A stretch of DNA of 64,000 nt from Nisaea sp. (GTDB lineage Bacteria; Pseudomonadota; Alphaproteobacteria; Thalassobaculales; Thalassobaculaceae), in NCBI RefSeq assembly GCF_034670185.1, contig NZ_JAXMNY010000002.1:248001-312000 (forward strand), written 5' to 3'. Under the pieces are notes generated by a model. The model was not told where the DNA came from, made no database searches, and saw nothing but the letters and a program-made list of their open reading frames with translations. This document shows, one piece after another, positions 24,766-33,307 of this stretch (its first letter is position 1; every line of letters starts with the position of its first letter). The position numbers and the translations under genes were made by a program.

Positions 24766-26426
24766 GCGAGCAAGGCGAACAAGACATTCTGCTCCGTATC
24801 CGTGGGCTGCGCATCGAAGGCATGAGCGGCGACAGCTGGCAGGAGATAGTGCACGGGGTCGATCTCGACCTCCGGAAGGGCGAAGTCCTCGGGCTGATCG
24901 GCGAATCCGGGGCCGGCAAGTCGACCATCGGTCTTGCCGCCATGGGCTACGCTCGGGACGGCTGCCGGATCACCGGCGGAGAAATCCAGTTCGACGGCAT
25001 GGACCTTGCCGCGATGGAGGACTCTGAAAAACGGCATATCTGGGGAGCGAGGATCTCCTACGTCGCGCAAAGCGCGGCAGCCGCTTTCAATCCGGCGCAC
25101 CGCCTGATCGACCAATTCACCGAAGCACCCGTGCAGCATGGCCTTTCCGACAAGGCCACGTCACAGGAAGAAGCGCGGGAACTTTTCGCCCGTTTGCAGC
25201 TGCCTGACCCAGACGGCATCGGCCTGCGCTATCCGCACCAGGTCTCGGGTGGCCAGCTGCAACGCGCCATGACCGCCATGGCGATGTCCTGCAAGCCGGA
25301 CCTGATCATCTTCGACGAGCCGACCACGGCGCTCGACGTGACCACGCAGATCGAGGTTCTCGCTGCGATCCGCGATGTCGTCGAAGCGTATAATACGGCG
25401 GCCATCTACATTACCCACGATCTCGCCGTCGTCGCCCAGATGGCGGACCGGATCATGGTGCTGCGGCACGGAAATCTGGTCGAAGAGGGCGAAACCCGCT
25501 CCATGCTGGCTGCCCCGAAAGAGACCTATACCCAGGAACTTCTGGCAGTGCGCAGCTTCAAAAGCGCTGAAATGGCCAATCCGGCAGGTGAAGAGCCGCT
25601 GCTGAAAGTCGACAACGTCACGGCATCCTACGGGGATGTTCCGGTCCTGCACGGCGTCTCCGTCGATATCCACAAGAAGCGGACTGTCGCAATCGTCGGG
25701 GAATCGGGATCCGGCAAGAGCACGCTCGCGCGTGTCATTACCGGCTTGTTGCCGGCAAAGAGTGGCACCGTCAGCTATAATGGCGAGATCCTGCCTCTCA
25801 GCTACAAGCAGCGCGACAAGAGCCAGTTGCGCCGGATGCAGATGATCTACCAGATGCCGGACACCGCGCTTAACCCGCGCCAGCGCATCCGGGACATCAT
25901 CGGCCGACCGGTCGCTTTCTATCTCGGGCTGAGCGGCAAGCAGCTTGAAGACCGGGTGCGCGAACTCCTGTCCCTGATCGAGCTGGAGCCGGACGATTAC
26001 ATCGACCGGCTGTCGACGGAGCTTTCCGGCGGCCAGAAGCAGCGCATCTGCATCGCCCGCGCGCTTGCAGCCGAGCCGCAGCTGATCATCTGCGACGAAG
26101 TTACCTCCGCACTCGACCAGCTTGTCGCCGAAGAGATCCTGAAGCTGCTGCAGCGCCTGCAGGACGAGCTCGACCTGTCCTACATGTTCATCACCCATGA
26201 TCTGGCGACGGTTCGCGCCATCGCGGACGAGGTCGTGGTGATGCTGCAGGGCGAGGTCGTGGAGCACGGCTCGAAGACGGAAATGTTCAAGCCGCCGCAT
26301 CACGATTACACCGACCTGCTGCTGTCTTCCGTGCCGGAGATGGATCCGGACTGGCTCGACAAGCTGCTGGCCGAACGGGCCGAGTTGGCGAAGCAGGGCC
26401 GGATCTTGAAAGCTGCCGACCACTAA
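24762..26426 (+). CDS. Fused double ATPase of peptide-type ABC importer (DppD-DppF)
   Basis: A 554-residue protein with two ABC ATPase domains in one chain, taking the place of separate DppD and DppF. First domain (~1-265): Walker A GESGAGKST, signature VSGGQLQR, Walker B IIFDEPTTALD. Second (~275-535): Walker A GESGSGKST, signature LSGGQKQR, Walker B IICDEVTSALD. Overlaps the DppC-type permease by ATGA. Confidence 0.95.
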   Translation: MSEQGEQDILLRIRGLRIEGMSGDSWQEIVHGVDLDLRKGEVLGLIGESGAGKSTIGLAAMGYARDGCRITGGEIQFDGMDLAAMEDSEKRHIWGARISYVAQSAAAAFNPAHRLIDQFTEAPVQHGLSDKATSQEEARELFARLQLPDPDGIGLRYPHQVSGGQLQRAMTAMAMSCKPDLIIFDEPTTALDVTTQIEVLAAIRDVVEAYNTAAIYITHDLAVVAQMADRIMVLRHGNLVEEGETRSMLAAPKETYTQELLAVRSFKSAEMANPAGEEPLLKVDNVTASYGDVPVLHGVSVDIHKKRTVAIVGESGSGKSTLARVITGLLPAKSGTVSYNGEILPLSYKQRDKSQLRRMQMIYQMPDTALNPRQRIRDIIGRPVAFYLGLSGKQLEDRVRELLSLIELEPDDYIDRLSTELSGGQKQRICIARALAAEPQLIICDEVTSALDQLVAEEILKLLQRLQDELDLSYMFITHDLATVRAIADEVVVMLQGEVVEHGSKTEMFKPPHHDYTDLLLSSVPEMDPDWLDKLLAERAELAKQGRILKAADH

Positions 26427-26448
26427 ACCGAAGGCGCCTGGAGCCTCC

Positions 26449-28464
26449 ATGCAAACTGTTGGACAGTTTCCCCACGCCGTGCGGGAAATCGAGAACTGCT
26501 GGATTACCCTCAGTGACGGCTGCCGCGTGGCCGCCCGGATCTGGCTTCCGGAAGGGGCCGAGAGTGCCCCGGTCCCGGCTATCCTCGAATATCTCCCCTA
26601 TCGCAAGCGAGACGGCACATCGGTCCGCGATGCCCTGACCCATCCCTATTTTGCCGGCCATGGCTATGCCGCCATCCGCGTCGACATGCGCGGCAACGGC
26701 GAGTCCGACGGCATCATGGAAGACGAGTACCTGCCACAGGAGCAGGACGACGCGCTGGAGGTGATCGACTGGATCACCAGGCAGCCCTGGTGCTCCGGCG
26801 CCGTCGGCATGATCGGCATCTCCTGGGGCGGCTTCAATGGATTGCAGGTCGCCTATCGCCAACCCGAAGCCCTGAAAGCCGTGATCACCATCTGCTCCAC
26901 GGATGACCGCTATGCGGACGACATCCACTACAAGGGCGGGGCGATGCTGAACGAGAATATGGGCTGGTCCTCGACCATGCTGTCCTATTCCTCACGGCCG
27001 CCGGACCCGGCACTGGTCGGCGAGAGCTGGCGCGAGACCTGGCTGAAACGGCTTGAGGCCGAGCCGCTGCTGATCGCCAACTGGCTGGATCACCAGACCC
27101 GCGATGAATTCTGGAAACACGGATCGGTCTGCGAGGATTATGCCCGCATGACCGTGCCAGTGCTGGCCGTCGGTGGCTGGTCCGATGCCTACAGCAACGC
27201 GGTGCCGCGCATGCTGGAAAACCTGCCGGGCTTCGTCCGCGGTATTGTCGGCCCCTGGCTGCACAAGTATCCGCACTTCGCCGTTCCCGGCCCGGCCATC
27301 GGCTTCCTGCAGGAGTCCTTACGCTGGTGGGATCACTGGCTGAAAGGTATCGATCGCGGTGTCGAACAGGACCCGGCGTTCCGGGTCTATATGCAGAACT
27401 CCGTGCCGCCGAAAGCCGCTTACGAGACCCGAGACGGCCGCTGGATCGGCGAGCCGGTCTGGCCCAGCCCTAATGTCGAGATCAAACGCTTCTATCTGCA
27501 GGATGGGCGCCTGAAAGACATTCCCGGCGATAAAGTCGAAACCCCGATCCGCTCGCCCGAGACGGTCGGTCAGGCCGGCGGCGAATACTGCATGATCTGG
27601 CTCGGCCCGGAAGGGCCGACGGATCAGCGCGTGGACGATGCGGGCTCCGTCTGCTTTGAGACAACGGCTCTTGCCGCGCGTATGGAGATACTTGGCGCGC
27701 CGGTACTCGATCTGGAGATTGCATCGGACAAGCCGGTCGCGCACCTGATCGCCCGGCTCAACGATATCGCGCCGGACGGATCGGCGACCCGGATCACCTA
27801 CGGCATCCTCAACCTGACCCACAGGGACAGCCATGAGCATCCGGAAACGCTTTCGCCCGGCAAACGCTACCGTGTGAGCCTGCGGCTGGACGATATCGCC
27901 TATGCCGTGCCTCCGGGCCACCGGGTACGGGTCGCCCTGTCGACCAACTACTGGCCGATGATCTGGCCCGCACCGGAAGCCGCCACGATCACCCTCCAGG
28001 AGGGCACAAGCAGCCTCTCTCTGCCCCTGCGCCCCACGGACGGGACGGATGCCCCCTATGAGCCCTTTGCCGAGGCTGAGGCGGCTCCCCCGCTGCAGAA
28101 GGATATCCTGCGGCCCGCAACGAACACGCGGACGATCACGACCGACGCGGAAACCGGCCTTCAGAAGATCGCGATTTTCGATGATTTCGGTAGCGACCGG
28201 ATTGTCGAGATCGACCTGACGACGGACCATGTCGCCCGGGAGACCTATTCAATCCAGCCGGGCGACCCGCTCAGCGCCCGAATGGAGACCCACTGGAGCC
28301 AGGGCCTGTCCCGAGGCGACTGGAATGTCAGCACGGAGACCTATTGCACGCTGACCGGCGATGCGACCCGTTTCCATGTCACCGGACGGATCGAGGCATA
28401 CGAGTCGGGGGCGCTAATCTTCGAGAAAGATTTCGAAGAGTCGATCCCACGCAACATGCTCTGA
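26449..28464 (+). CDS. CocE/NonD (S15) family hydrolase
   Basis: A 671-residue alpha/beta hydrolase of the X-Pro dipeptidyl-peptidase/cocaine-esterase type. Nucleophile Ser125 lies in GISWGGFNG; Asp lies in the GGWSDAYSN region and His in GPWLHKYPH; the C-terminal part is the jelly-roll domain common to the family. No signal peptide is visible. It lies 22 nt after the importer ATPase, so it probably hydrolyses the imported compound in the cytosol: an X-Pro peptide, an acyl-amino acid or an ester. The exact bond is not predictable. Confidence 0.88.
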   Translation: MQTVGQFPHAVREIENCWITLSDGCRVAARIWLPEGAESAPVPAILEYLPYRKRDGTSVRDALTHPYFAGHGYAAIRVDMRGNGESDGIMEDEYLPQEQDDALEVIDWITRQPWCSGAVGMIGISWGGFNGLQVAYRQPEALKAVITICSTDDRYADDIHYKGGAMLNENMGWSSTMLSYSSRPPDPALVGESWRETWLKRLEAEPLLIANWLDHQTRDEFWKHGSVCEDYARMTVPVLAVGGWSDAYSNAVPRMLENLPGFVRGIVGPWLHKYPHFAVPGPAIGFLQESLRWWDHWLKGIDRGVEQDPAFRVYMQNSVPPKAAYETRDGRWIGEPVWPSPNVEIKRFYLQDGRLKDIPGDKVETPIRSPETVGQAGGEYCMIWLGPEGPTDQRVDDAGSVCFETTALAARMEILGAPVLDLEIASDKPVAHLIARLNDIAPDGSATRITYGILNLTHRDSHEHPETLSPGKRYRVSLRLDDIAYAVPPGHRVRVALSTNYWPMIWPAPEAATITLQEGTSSLSLPLRPTDGTDAPYEPFAEAEAAPPLQKDILRPATNTRTITTDAETGLQKIAIFDDFGSDRIVEIDLTTDHVARETYSIQPGDPLSARMETHWSQGLSRGDWNVSTETYCTLTGDATRFHVTGRIEAYESGALIFEKDFEESIPRNML

Positions 28465-28476
28465 ACCCGGCGTCGC

Positions 28477-30321
28477 CTATTCTGCGGGCGCAACCCGGAT
28501 ATCCTGAAAGAAGCTCGTGCTGAGCATCCGCAGACGGCGGCTGAGCGCACTCATGGCATCGGCCGTCGCATCAACCTCGCGCGCCGCGTCCTCGCTCTGC
28601 ACCGTCGCTTCCGCGAGGCTGGCGATACCGGAATTGACTTCGTTACTTGCCGCCGCCGCGCCGTCGGCACTGCTCGCGATCTCCCGCGTTGCTTCGGTTT
28701 GCGCGGTCATGGCGGAAACCGCGTCCTGGGTATTCCGATCAATCGACGCGACGCTTTCGATCGCCTCACCAATGGCGGACACCGCGGCATCGATGACGGA
28801 TCGCATTTCGGCAACCTGACGCGAAATCTGCAAAGCCGCGTCTTCGGTCTGCCCTGCGAGCGATTTGACCTCACCGGCGACAACCGCGAAACCGCGCCCC
28901 ATCTCACCGGCCCGTGCCGCCTCGATTGTCGCGTTCATGGCCAGCAGGTTTGTCTGATGGGCAACCGTGCTGATGATATCGGCAAAGCCGCCGACTTCAC
29001 CGGCCAGCGTTGTCAGCTGCCCGACAGTAGCCGTCGTGCTCTCGGCACGCTGGGACGCCAAAGCGGAAGATTCAGCCGCGGCACGGATAACCAGCCCGAG
29101 ATCCGATATCGACCGGTCGAGAGAGGCCGCAGCCTCCGACACACCGCCTGCACCGGCAGCCGCCGTAATTGACGCCGAGCGGGCTTTCTCCGCGCTGCCG
29201 GCAGCTCCGGAAACCGAGTCCTTCATCGTTCGCGTGACGTCCTCCATCCGCTGCGTCGCCCCGGCGACTTCGGTGAGGATCAGACCGATCTCCTTCTCGA
29301 AGGATTTCAGGATCTGCTCCCGGCGGTCGACTTCCTCTGCCTGTGCGTTGTGCGCCGCACTTGTCCGCTCCTGCAGCAAGGCGTTTTCTTTCAGTACCGA
29401 CTGGAACTGGCCCACACGGCGCGCGATCGTGCCTATCTCGTCCTTGCGTTCAAGTTAGGGAACCGTCACCTGCTCGATCGAGGCAACGGCCCGGATCGCT
29501 TGCGTCACCCGTTCAAGCGGCCGCGTAACGATGATTCGGCTTGACGCATAGGCCGCCGCAATGGCGAGCAGAGTGCCCACACCGGCCAGGATTGCGAGCA
29601 GGGCTCTGGCCTGGCTTTCAAAAACATTCAGTTCGCTCTCTTTCGCCAGGATCTTTTCGTTTTCCTGCACGATCGCGTTGCGGACCTGCTCCGCCGCCAG
29701 CGCCTCGTCCACCAACTCGCCCTTAACGATTGCCAGACGTTGCTCGAGACTGGCCGTGTTAAAGAGGTCCGCGATTTTCCGATTGGCCGCGTCGGCGGTC
29801 ACGCCGGGGATCGTCAGCTCGGTCACAGCGTCCGCATATTCACCGCCCTCGAACACCCCGAATGAGATGGCCGCACCGCCATCCACATCTTCAACAATGA
29901 AGTTCGCCGCTTTCTGAAGGTCCCGACGCTGTCCGCGCTTCTTGTAGCGCGCGACGATAGCGTCCCGGCCGGAATGCACGGTCTCAGCAGCACCATTCTC
30001 GACAGCCCAGTTCTTCAACTCCGCCGACGGATTCACTTCAAGGCGCTTCGGGATCTCAAAATAGCTCTGCTGCAGGGTCATCACCTGGGCGCGGAGATCC
30101 TGGTTCATTGCCCGAAGCAAGGCCGCCCGCTGGTCTTCCCTCTCGGCAACCATCGACACAATGATGTAGATGGCGACGAGCAAGCCGGCGAAAACCAGGG
30201 CCGTCATCACGGCAGCCGACAGGACCAGTTTCGTGCTGATGCGGGAGCCGAGGCCTGAGGATGGCGCCCGCTGTTCCGTCTCCGAACCGATGTGCTGTTG
30301 TTCAAAAACAATGTCCGACAT
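28477..30321 (-). pseudogene. Methyl-accepting chemotaxis protein interrupted by in-frame TAA
   Basis: A transmembrane chemoreceptor split by one stop codon. The first part (30321-29455, 288 residues) has membrane span 1 at about 32-57, a periplasmic sensor of about 180 residues, span 2 at about 240-263 and the start of HAMP (TRPLERVTQAIRAVASIEQVTVP). The TAA occupies 29457-29455. The same frame continues without a shift with LERKDEIGTIARRVGQFQ, the second half of HAMP, and then a full methyl-accepting signalling domain (HQTNLLAMNATIEAARAGEMG) to 28477. HAMP usually has a residue such as Tyr here, one base from TAA. A downstream GTG at 29415 could restart only the signalling half. Either a true nonsense mutation or a sequencing error. 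ATG at 30321 is preferred to the more upstream one at 30351. Confidence 0.85.
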
Positions 30322-30349
30322 GACTATCTCTTGCGCCCGAATACGGATC

Positions 30350-30370
30350 ATGACGGCGGTATACCGTCAT
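30350..30370. promoter_or_regulatory. 21-bp inverted repeat in leader of chemoreceptor gene
   Basis: ATGACGG, 7-nt centre CGGTATA, CCGTCAT. It sits 29-49 nt upstream of the chemoreceptor ATG, so it may be an operator or an mRNA hairpin. Confidence 0.4.
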
Positions 30371-30427
30371 GGACATTTTACGCTTGAGGGTTAGTTCCAG
30401 CCGAAACCGAGAGCAAATGACCGTTTG

Positions 30428-30462
30428 ATGTAAAAAACAGCCAATTTCCGGCTGATTTACAT
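30428..30462. promoter_or_regulatory. 35-bp imperfect dyad upstream of chemoreceptor gene
   Basis: The arms both read ATGTAAA..CAGCC (2-nt length difference) around an AATTTCC centre. It lies between the F0 terminator and the chemoreceptor leader, a likely regulator-binding region. Confidence 0.4.
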
Positions 30463-30474
30463 AAAAATGACAAT

Positions 30475-30501
30475 AAAAAACCCCGCCGAAGCGGGGTTTT
30501 T
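30475..30501 (-). terminator. Intrinsic terminator of the F0 operon
   Basis: Stem CCCCGC, loop CGAA (plus strand), GCGGGG, flanked by a run of A on the left and T on the right, so it can work in either direction. It lies 20 nt past the atpF stop. Confidence 0.9.
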
Positions 30502-30520
30502 CGAAACATTTTATGTTCGT

Positions 30521-31024
30521 TTACTGGAGCCGGGCGGGAAGGTCCGCGACCGCGCTCTTGACGATCTTTTCGTTGACCTCGGGTGTCATTTTCTCGGCCA
30601 GCAGGTTACCGGTCGCAGCCATGGCCAATTCAACGGCCTGGTTGCGAACATCCTGAAGAGCCTGAGCTTCGGCCCGCGCGATTTTCTCGGCGGCCTGTTC
30701 TTCACGGCGTTTCAGGGATTCGGTGAGATGCTGCTTCGCTTCCTTGCGGATGCGGGCGGCTTCTTCCTTGGCGTGACCGACAATCTCTTCTGCTTCCTTC
30801 AGCGCATCGCGCTGAAGACGCTGATAGTTCGCCAGAGCGGCCTGCGCTTCTTCACGCAGGGCTTCGGCTTCCTTCAGCTGGGCACCGATGGCTGCGGACT
30901 TTTCGTCCAGCATGCCGCCAACCTTCGAGACGATCGGCTTGATCGTGGCAACGACGAAGATAATGAAGGCAACCGCGACCCAGCCTGTAGCGCCCAGGCC
31001 CAGCAATGTTGGATCATGTTCCAT
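30521..31024 (-). CDS. atpF: F0 ATP synthase subunit b
   Basis: A 167-residue peripheral-stalk subunit with one N-terminal membrane helix (GATGWVAVAFIIFVVATI) and a long charged coiled coil (ALREEAQAALANYQRLQ onward). It joins F0 to the F1 head together with b'. ATG at 31024 overlaps the b' stop by one base. Last gene of the operon. Confidence 0.96.
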   Translation of the reverse strand: MEHDPTLLGLGATGWVAVAFIIFVVATIKPIVSKVGGMLDEKSAAIGAQLKEAEALREEAQAALANYQRLQRDALKEAEEIVGHAKEEAARIRKEAKQHLTESLKRREEQAAEKIARAEAQALQDVRNQAVELAMAATGNLLAEKMTPEVNEKIVKSAVADLPARLQ

Positions 31025-31617
31025 CACTTCGTCTCCATGGCCAGTGCAACCGCCTTCTTGAGGTCAGTCTTGGTCACCTTGACGCCGATGAGCTTGGCAA
31101 CCGCATCACCTGCAACCTCGCTCACCACGTCTTTGACGTTCGCGAGTGCTTCGGTGCGGGCTTCATCGATCCGGGCTTCGGCTTCCTTGACCTGCTTGGC
31201 TGCGACGGCATCGGCTTCCGCCTCTGCTTTCGCATTCTTGCCGGCAGCCTCGTCCTTGGTCTTGCCGATCAGCTTCTGGGCAGAGCCACGGGCATCCGCC
31301 AGAGCCTTCTCGTAGTTGGCCTGAACCTCTTCAGCATCCGCCTTGAGCTTCCCGGCCTTATCGAGATCTTCAGCAATCCGGCTATGCCGTTCTTCCAGCA
31401 CATATTCGATGCGCGGGATGGCAACCTTCGACATCGCGATATAGAGCACGATGAACGTAACAAAGAGCCAGAAGATCTGGGTCGGAAACGTGCCGACATC
31501 GAGCTGCGGCAAGGTACCGCCGCCGCCACTTTCGCTGGCAGCCATGGCTCCCTTGGCAATAAGCGCAAAAGCGCCAGTGCCACCGAGCACAGCCGAAAAT
31601 CTGAGCAAGCGCTTCAT
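31024..31617 (-). CDS. F0 ATP synthase subunit b'
   Basis: A 197-residue second b-type subunit, as in phototrophic and many other alphaproteobacteria. Its N-terminal hydrophobic stretch (MKRLLRFSAVLGGTGAFALIAKGAMA) is followed by a gly-rich linker, a membrane helix (FWLFVTFIVLYIAM) and a coiled coil. The ATG at 31617 is chosen as the start of the hydrophobic leader; 26 further upstream codons are open but have no ribosome site and are not b'-like. Forms a heterodimer stalk with b. Confidence 0.92.
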   Translation of the reverse strand: MKRLLRFSAVLGGTGAFALIAKGAMAASESGGGGTLPQLDVGTFPTQIFWLFVTFIVLYIAMSKVAIPRIEYVLEERHSRIAEDLDKAGKLKADAEEVQANYEKALADARGSAQKLIGKTKDEAAGKNAKAEAEADAVAAKQVKEAEARIDEARTEALANVKDVVSEVAGDAVAKLIGVKVTKTDLKKAVALAMETK

Positions 31618-31706
31618 ACCGCTGTCCAATTCCGTTCCAGTATTCTCATTTAAACCGGAGAGAGCCGGACCGCACATGCGGCCGGCGGCTCTCACTCGAA
31701 CCGGTC

Positions 31707-31931
31707 TTACGAGAACAGGATCAGGAACGCGATCAGCAGCGCGAAGAGCGCCACGGCTTCGGTCAGGGCGAAGCCCAGAATGCCGATGCCGAAGACTTCG
31801 CTACGCGCCGCCGGGTTGCGGGCGATGGAAGCAACGAGGGTGGAGAAGATATTTCCGATGCCAACGCCAACACCCATGAGGGCAATAACAGCGATACCGG
31901 CGCCAATCATCTTCGCGGCTTCAACGTCCAT
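31707..31931 (-). CDS. atpE: F0 ATP synthase subunit c (rotor ring)
   Basis: A 74-residue two-helix proteolipid. The loop contains ARNPAA and the second helix ends with TEAVALFALLIAFLILF, holding the proton-carrying Glu. ATG at 31931 follows AAGGAAGG; the frame is open a little further but those residues are not subunit c. Confidence 0.97.
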   Translation of the reverse strand: MDVEAAKMIGAGIAVIALMGVGVGIGNIFSTLVASIARNPAARSEVFGIGILGFALTEAVALFALLIAFLILFS

Positions 31932-32008
31932 GTTCAAATCCTTCCTTTGGATCAGGTAGTGCACATATCAGGCCGGAGATCCGGCCCGGTTTCTGGTTCC
32001 CTCAGGCC

Positions 32009-32743
32009 TCAATGCAGATGGATCGCATCATGCAGGTAGAGGCAGGTGAGAATGGTGAAAACATAGGCCTGGAGCACCGCCACCAGGATTTCGAAGGCGG
32101 TCAGTGCCACAATCAGGGCAAGGGGCGCAACCCCAAAGACGCCGAGTGCGACGACAAAGCCGCCAAACACCTTCAGCATCGTGTGACCGGCCATCATGTT
32201 CGCGAACAGACGAACAGAGAGACTGACCGGACGAACAAAATAGGAAATCACCTCAATCGGGATCAACAGCGGCGCCATGTAGACAGGCGCGCCGGACGGA
32301 AAGAAGAAGGTGAAAAATTTCAGGCCATGGCGGGCCAGTGCGATCAGCGTCACGCCGATGAATACAACGAAGGCCATGGCGAAAGTGACGATGATCTGGC
32401 TGGTCGGCGTATAGTGGATTTCCGGAATCGGAACCATGCCGAACAGATTACTGAACAGGATGAACATGAAGAGTGAGAAGATGAAGGGGAAGTACTTGCG
32501 TCCTTCGCTCCCGACATTCTCTTTCACCATGTTGGCGACGAACTCGTAGGAGAGCTCAGCCATCAGTTGCCAACGTCCCGGAACCAGCTTCCGGCCGCTC
32601 ATCGATACGGTCAGGAACGCGACGATACCGACAATCGCGACGACCATCATGGCAGCGGAATTGGTAAAGGAGAGATCGACTCCGCCGACCTCGATCTGGG
32701 GGCCGTAAGATTTCAGCTCAAACTGTGCGACCGGTGATGCCAC
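32009..32743 (-). CDS. atpB: F0 ATP synthase subunit a
   Basis: A 244-residue membrane subunit forming the proton half-channels. The helix with the essential Arg reads SLSVRLFANMMAGH, and the last helices carry FEILVAVLQAYVFTILTCLYL. Lies 11 nt after atpI. Confidence 0.97.
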   Translation of the reverse strand: MASPVAQFELKSYGPQIEVGGVDLSFTNSAAMMVVAIVGIVAFLTVSMSGRKLVPGRWQLMAELSYEFVANMVKENVGSEGRKYFPFIFSLFMFILFSNLFGMVPIPEIHYTPTSQIIVTFAMAFVVFIGVTLIALARHGLKFFTFFFPSGAPVYMAPLLIPIEVISYFVRPVSLSVRLFANMMAGHTMLKVFGGFVVALGVFGVAPLALIVALTAFEILVAVLQAYVFTILTCLYLHDAIHLH

Positions 32744-32754
32744 GCTTCGTTCCC

Positions 32755-33126
32755 CTATTCGTCGCCGGCCCGATCATCGGGCCGTTTATCTGTCGGAGAC
32801 CGGCGGTAACCCATCTGCAATCCTTCCCCAGTCGCAGCGCGATAGACATTCATCATGCCGCCGGCAGCGCCCAGAAAGAAGAACAGTATGAGCAGCCAGG
32901 GACCGGTCCCAAGCCATCTGTCCAAGAGATATCCGATACCGGCACCAACACCGACCCCGGCAACCAGCTCCACTCCGATCCGCATCGCCATTCCGAGACC
33001 CTCGGAAGCCATGGGACCGCGACCGCCTTTCGGACCGCTCTCACTTTTATCCTCGCCACGTGCTCGCCTTAATCTGGTTTCCAGATCGTCGAGTGAGGGA
33101 GGATCGCTAGGTTTATCACCTGTCAT
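32755..33126 (-). CDS. atpI: F0 assembly protein AtpI
   Basis: A 123-residue protein with a polar N-terminus (PPSLDDLETRLRRARGE, usual in alphaproteobacteria) and two membrane helices (GVELVAGVGVGAGIGYLLDRWL and LLILFFFLGAAGGMMNVYRA). It helps assemble the c-ring. The start at 33126 is used: the frame continues upstream but runs through the operon promoter at 33200-33228. First gene of atpIBEb'F. Confidence 0.88.
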   Translation of the reverse strand: MTGDKPSDPPSLDDLETRLRRARGEDKSESGPKGGRGPMASEGLGMAMRIGVELVAGVGVGAGIGYLLDRWLGTGPWLLILFFFLGAAGGMMNVYRAATGEGLQMGYRRSPTDKRPDDRAGDE

Positions 33127-33199
33127 GGAGCGAGCCCGATTGGCCGAAGCCAGTTGATGTATCCCACCTCCGCCAGCCAAGGCCTGCGAAAGCGCCGCA

Positions 33200-33228
33200 A
33201 ACATACGGAGGGGTCCTTTCGCTGTCAA
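33200..33228 (-). promoter_or_regulatory. Sigma-70-type promoter of the F0 operon
   Basis: On the minus strand TTGACA (33228-33223), 17-nt spacer, TATGTT (33205-33200): a perfect -35 and a 4/6 -10. It would start near 33193, about 67 nt before atpI. Confidence 0.6.
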
Positions 33229-33307
33229 GACGGAAGCCGCACTGCGAAAACACGCCTAATATACTGATCTATATGTATTTTTAGAAAGACGCGTGCAATG
33301 CGGCTCT

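Noticed and set aside
33127..33228. Longer AtpI start
   Set aside because: The TTG start is itself the first three bases of the TTGACA -35 element; AtpI similarity starts at 33126.
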